This document shows positions 60,857 to 64,000 of a stretch of 64,000 nucleotides of DNA, in pieces. The stretch lies in contig JAGBSL010000003.1 of the NCBI GenBank assembly GCA_017631875.1, positions 3,674 to 67,673 on the forward strand, given 5' to 3'. The notes beneath the pieces are model-generated. The model had not been told where the DNA came from. It did not search any database and was given only the letters and a program-made list of their open reading frames with translations. This DNA comes from Bacteroidales bacterium (lineage in GTDB: Bacteria; Bacteroidota; Bacteroidia; Bacteroidales; UBA932). Within the stretch, counting starts at the first letter, position 1. The number at the start of each line of letters is the position of its first letter. A program made the position numbers and the translations under genes.

Positions 60857-61234
60857 CTAAATGATTAGTCTACCCAAAGCAGAAAGCCTGCTTGCAGGCT
60901 CATACAGGGCAGATCGGAAGAGGATTATGTTTGTTGTGAGATACTTTATGCCGGTATTGATGACCTTACCGGCCTTTGCGAATTCCAGGCTGCTGCGCTG
61001 GGCGCTGTTCGTTCTGCGGACTGCATTCTGGACATTCGTATTGGTCCCGCTTGTTATCTGGCGCGGCAGACAGAGGTCTGACTCAGTTTCAGATATGCTG
61101 TTCTGGCAGCCTAAGACATCCATAGATGCCTCGCTCATGAAATCTTCCTGAATATCAGGTACACGGTCGCCTGTACCACCACAGATGGCGGCAACCACAA
61201 GCAGAGGCAGCAGATATTTGAGAATCTTCCACAT
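60857..61234 (-). CDS. Small secreted protein of unknown function
   Basis: The 125-residue protein starts at MWKILKYLLPLL with an N-terminal hydrophobic segment, then two cysteines (VLGC, DLCLPRQ) and a basic, Ser/Asn/Arg-rich C-terminal half. It resembles other short Bacteroidales orphan proteins by feel only; no domain is recognised. The ATG at 61234 is chosen because a -7 box lies just upstream (61244-61251), which rules out an in-frame TTG at 61255. It may be a lipoprotein or periplasmic factor. Confidence 0.6.
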   Translation of the reverse strand: MWKILKYLLPLLVVAAICGGTGDRVPDIQEDFMSEASMDVLGCQNSISETESDLCLPRQITSGTNTNVQNAVRRTNSAQRSSLEFAKAGKVINTGIKYLTTNIILFRSALYEPASRLSALGRLII

Positions 61235-61243
61235 ATGCGGTTG

Positions 61244-61251
61244 CAAATATA
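61244..61251 (-). promoter_or_regulatory. -7 box of the small secreted protein gene
   Basis: TATATTTG on the minus strand, 9 bp before the ATG. Confidence 0.45.
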
Positions 61252-61260
61252 ACAAAAAAT

Positions 61261-61288
61261 AAACCCATCAGAAAAATCTGACGGGTTT
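61261..61288 (-). terminator. Terminator of tRNA-Met
   Basis: On the minus strand AAACCCGTCAGA pairs with TCTGATGGGTTT (one G-U) over 4 nt, then ATTTTTTG. Confidence 0.75.
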
Positions 61289-61292
61289 ATTG

Positions 61293-61367
61293 TGGTCCCT
61301 GCAGGGCATGATCCTGCGACCCCCTGATTATGAGTCAGGTGCTACTAACCAACTGAGCTAAGGGACC
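61293..61367 (-). tRNA. tRNA-Met(CAU)
   Basis: The acceptor AGGGACC... wait-free reading on the minus strand gives GGTCCCTTAGCTCAGTTGGT at the 5' end, with AGGGACC plus A as the 3' side, anticodon stem CTGAC/ATCAG-type and anticodon CAT (plus-strand ATG at 61330-61332). The T arm GCAGG-ATCATGC-CCTGC closes it. CCA is not encoded. The CAU anticodon fits elongator tRNA-Met; tRNA-Ile2 with lysidine modification cannot be fully excluded from sequence alone. Confidence 0.88.
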
Positions 61368-61454
61368 AAAATTTTAAAGAACTAAATTTGCAAGTGGCTC
61401 GGAGTGGTTACCGAACCACTTTGCAAATATAATACTTTTTTCGATACAATCGAA

Positions 61455-61763
61455 TTAGTTGAGCTTGATCTCAACCTCAACGCCACTTGAAAGCTCAAGC
61501 TTCATGAGAGCATCTACAGTCTTAGGAGTTGCCTCGTAGATGTCGAGAAGACGGCGGAATGAGTTGAGCTCGAACTGCTCGCGTGACTTCTTGTTAACGA
61601 AGGTCGAGCGGTTTACAGTGAAGATCTTCTTGTTAGTCGGAAGCGGAATAGGACCGTTTACACGAGCACCAGTAGCTGTCACTGTCTCAACGATCTTCTT
61701 TGCTGACTTGTCAACCAGCATGTGATCGAATGATTTGAGTTTAATTCTGATTATCTGGCTCAT
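61455..61763 (-). CDS. rpsJ: 30S ribosomal protein S10
   Basis: The 102-residue protein binds 16S rRNA in the small-subunit head and, as NusE, acts in antitermination. [20 protein letters not shown] at the N-terminus and [17 protein letters not shown] near residue 35 are hallmark S10 sequences; the length is standard. It lies 29 bp after fusA in the same direction, continuing the rpsG-fusA-rpsJ str-type order of Bacteroidota, though ribosomal genes beyond rpsJ are absent on this side. Confidence 0.97.
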   Translation of the reverse strand: MSQIIRIKLKSFDHMLVDKSAKKIVETVTATGARVNGPIPLPTNKKIFTVNRSTFVNKKSREQFELNSFRRLLDIYEATPKTVDALMKLELSSGVEVEIKLN

Positions 61764-61792
61764 ATCAAATTTCGTTGAATTCTGTTAAACAA

Positions 61793-63901
61793 TTATTCGT
61801 CATCCTCGTTCTTGTAACCGCTCTTCTCGATAACCTCCTTAGCGAGTCCTGCTGGAACCTCAGCATAGTGGTCGAAAGTCATTGTGCTGGTAGCACGACC
61901 TGAAGAGATTGTACGGAGGATAGTCACGTAACCGAACTGCTCTGCGAGTGGAACGTATGCCTTAACGATACGTGCACCAAGAGTTGAGTCCATTGCGTTG
62001 ATCTGTCCACGACGACGGTTGAGGTCACCTACGATATCTCCCATGTAATCCTCTGGAGTAACAACTTCGAGGCTCATGATAGGCTCGAGGAGAACTGGTC
62101 TAGCCTTAGGACAAGCGTGACGGAATGCCAGACGTGCAGCGAGCTCGAATGAGAGCTGGTCTGAGTCCACTGGGTGGAATGAACCATCCTTGAGGGTAAC
62201 CTTGAGTGATGGAACCTCGTAACCAGCGAGAACACCGTTTGACATTGCTGACTTGAATCCCTTCTCAACTGATGGGATGAACTCCTTAGGAACGTTACCA
62301 CCCTTCACCTCGTCGATGAACTGGAGGCCTGTTACGCCCTCGTCAGCTGGTCCGATCTCAACGATGATATCAGCGAACTTACCACGACCACCGGTCTGCT
62401 TCTTGAATACCTCACGGTGAGTAACAGACTGAGTGATAGCCTCTTTGTAGTTAACCTGAGGTGCACCCTGGTTGATATCTACACCGAACTCACGGCGGAG
62501 ACGGTCAACGATGATGTCGAGGTGAAGCTCACCCATACCGCTGATGACAGTCTGACCTGTCTCATGGTCTGTCTTAACAGTAAATGTAGGGTCCTCCTCA
62601 GCGAGCTTAGCAAGCGCGATACCGAGCTTATCGAGGTCCTTCTGAGTCTTAGGCTCAACTGCGAGACCGATAACCGGATCTGGGAACTCCATTGACTCGA
62701 GAGTGATAGGAGCCTGCTCGAAGCAGATTGTATCTCCTGTGCGGAGATCCTTGAAACCTACTGCTGCGCAGATATCACCTGCCTCTACGAACTCGATAGG
62801 GTTCTGCTTGTTTGAGTGCATCTGGAAAAGACGTGATACACGCTCCTTCTTGCCAGTACGTGTGTTGAGCACGTATGAACCAGCGTCGAGCTTTCCAGAG
62901 TATGCTCTCATGAAGGCGAGACGGCCTACGAATGGGTCAGTTGCGATCTTGAACACGAGAGCTGCGAATGGCTCCTTAACTGAAGGCTCGCGAACCTCCT
63001 CGTCACCGTTTGCGTTTGTACCCTTTACAGCACCCTTGTCGAGTGGTGATGGGAGGTAACGCATTACAGCGTTAAGAAGGAACTGAACTCCCTTGTTCTT
63101 GAATGACGAACCGCAGCATGCTGGAACGATAGCCATGTCGATTGTAGCGGCGCGAAGTGCAGCGATGAGCTCCTCCTCAGTGATTGAGTCTGGATCCTCG
63201 AAGAACTTCTCCATGAGAGTCTCGTCATACTCGGCAGCAGCCTCAACGAGCTTCTCTCTCCAAGCGTTAGCCTCGTCTACGAGCTTCTCAGGAATCTCAG
63301 TAACCTGATAGTTAACGAGAGCGTCTGAGTTGTGGTCGTAGATCATAGCCTTCATAGCTACGAGGTCGATGATACCATCGAACTTGTCCTCAGCACCGAT
63401 TGGAATACAGATTGGAACTGCACGAGCTCCGAGCTTCTCCTTCATCTCGTCGATTACTGCGAAGAAGTCTGCACCAACACGGTCCATCTTGTTTACGTAC
63501 GCGATCTTTGGAACGCCGTACTTGTCAGCCTGGCGCCATACGGTCTCAGACTGTGGCTGTACACGTCCTACCGCACAGAAGGTAGCGACTGTACCGTCGA
63601 GCACACGGAGTGAACGCTCCACCTCTACAGTGAAGTCAACGTGGCCCGGAGTATCGATCAGGTTGATCTGATACTGATTTCCGTTGTAATTCCAGAATGC
63701 AGTAGTAGCTGCAGAAGTGATGGTGATACCACGCTCCTGCTCCTGAACCATCCAGTCCATAGTTGCACCACCCTCGTGAACCTCACCAAGCTTGTGAGTC
63801 TTACCAGTGTAGTACAGGATACGCTCAGACGTAGTGGTCTTACCGGCATCGATGTGAGCCATGATACCGATGTTTCTAGTGAATTTAAGATCTCTAGCCA
63901 T
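61793..63901 (-). CDS. fusA: Translation elongation factor G
   Basis: The 702-residue GTPase moves tRNAs and mRNA after peptide transfer. The P-loop is [15 protein letters not shown] (about 15-29), switch II lies in [14 protein letters not shown] and the guanine-binding NKMD is in [12 protein letters not shown]. Domain II-V landmarks follow, including [16 protein letters not shown] and [14 protein letters not shown] near the C-terminus. Length and motifs match the translating EF-G rather than a tetracycline-resistance relative. It lies 22 bp downstream of rpsG. Confidence 0.97.
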   Translation of the reverse strand: MARDLKFTRNIGIMAHIDAGKTTTSERILYYTGKTHKLGEVHEGGATMDWMVQEQERGITITSAATTAFWNYNGNQYQINLIDTPGHVDFTVEVERSLRVLDGTVATFCAVGRVQPQSETVWRQADKYGVPKIAYVNKMDRVGADFFAVIDEMKEKLGARAVPICIPIGAEDKFDGIIDLVAMKAMIYDHNSDALVNYQVTEIPEKLVDEANAWREKLVEAAAEYDETLMEKFFEDPDSITEEELIAALRAATIDMAIVPACCGSSFKNKGVQFLLNAVMRYLPSPLDKGAVKGTNANGDEEVREPSVKEPFAALVFKIATDPFVGRLAFMRAYSGKLDAGSYVLNTRTGKKERVSRLFQMHSNKQNPIEFVEAGDICAAVGFKDLRTGDTICFEQAPITLESMEFPDPVIGLAVEPKTQKDLDKLGIALAKLAEEDPTFTVKTDHETGQTVISGMGELHLDIIVDRLRREFGVDINQGAPQVNYKEAITQSVTHREVFKKQTGGRGKFADIIVEIGPADEGVTGLQFIDEVKGGNVPKEFIPSVEKGFKSAMSNGVLAGYEVPSLKVTLKDGSFHPVDSDQLSFELAARLAFRHACPKARPVLLEPIMSLEVVTPEDYMGDIVGDLNRRRGQINAMDSTLGARIVKAYVPLAEQFGYVTILRTISSGRATSTMTFDHYAEVPAGLAKEVIEKSGYKNEDDE

Positions 63902-63922
63902 TTTACGTTACTGTTTTCCGGA

Positions 63923-64000
63923 TTAGAATCTGAAGTGTGCAAATGCCTTGTTGGCCTCTGCCATTCTGTGCATGTCTTCCTTTCTCTTGAATGCTGCACC
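63923..64000 (-). CDS. rpsG: 30S ribosomal protein S7, C-terminal part
   Basis: Only the last 25 codons and the stop lie in the window; the gene continues past the right edge. The visible end reads KRKEDMHRMAEANKAFAHFR then F, the typical S7 C-terminus. S7 starts assembly of the small-subunit head. It is followed by fusA after 22 bp, as in most str operons. Confidence 0.93.
   Translation of the reverse strand, partial: GAAFKRKEDMHRMAEANKAFAHFRF

Noticed and set aside
60861..61151. Plus-strand 96-residue frame opposite the small secreted protein
   Set aside because: The minus-strand gene has a -7 box, signal-like N-terminus and terminator; the plus-strand frame has none of these.

Overview
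The window looks like a chromosomal segment from a Bacteroidales bacterium, probably an uncultured gut or rumen lineage of moderate GC content. The evidence is the recurring Bacteroidota promoter -7 box (TAnnTTTG, many copies TATCTTTG or TATATTTG), weak ribosome binding sites, lipoproteins with BACON and FISUMP-like domains, GH109 and GH2 enzymes, a TonB-dependent receptor, and rod-shape and str-operon genes close to those of known Bacteroidales. No phage, plasmid, rRNA operon or CRISPR array is present.

Layout. 0-6 kb: a partial ispD diverges from the cell-shape operon mreB-mreC-mreD-mrdA-rodA. 6-10.9 kb: ahcY, fabG, comF, a small unknown gene and a secreted PAP2 phosphatase. 11.2-12.2 kb: a tRNA-Leu(UAA) interrupted in its anticodon by a group I intron, followed by an AT-richer free-standing HNH endonuclease gene. 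12.4-19.4 kb: a membrane metallophosphoesterase, a nitroreductase lipoprotein, a DUF1295 protein, a CDF metal transporter, two related lipoproteins, and an Lrp regulator with an SLC13/TrkA-C permease. 19.7-26.0 kb: metX, thrA, metY and asd, the aspartate-to-homocysteine branch, with a MITE-like element jammed against the asd start codon. 26-32.3 kb: galE-glmM diverging from a GNAT gene, a GH109-type enzyme, a CBM9-like protein and a sugar-kinase-like protein, which together suggest amino-sugar salvage. 32.4-46.9 kb: DUF456, aminopeptidase P, and a carbohydrate-degradation region (DUF4434, GH9, dipeptide epimerase, GH2, TonB receptor, calycin-like lipoprotein, SGNH hydrolase, esterase). 46.9-57.4 kb: a minus-strand run of large mosaic surface lipoproteins and a 48-residue peptide. 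57.6-64 kb: Na/Pi and Na/Ca transporters, two small proteins, tRNA-Met, rpsJ, fusA and partial rpsG.

The most unusual signal is intergenic. Several 3'-flanking gaps hold hairpins whose arms are repeated at a strict 71-73 bp period: two units after rodA, two before tRNA-Leu, two after the 921-residue lipoprotein, and a composite array of about eight units at 35.9-36.45 kb. The arms are shared within a locus but usually differ between loci, while the loop length is held constant. I cannot assign these to a known repeat class. Other notable items are the group I intron with its neighbouring HNH gene, and a 38-bp perfect palindrome that contains the asd start codon.
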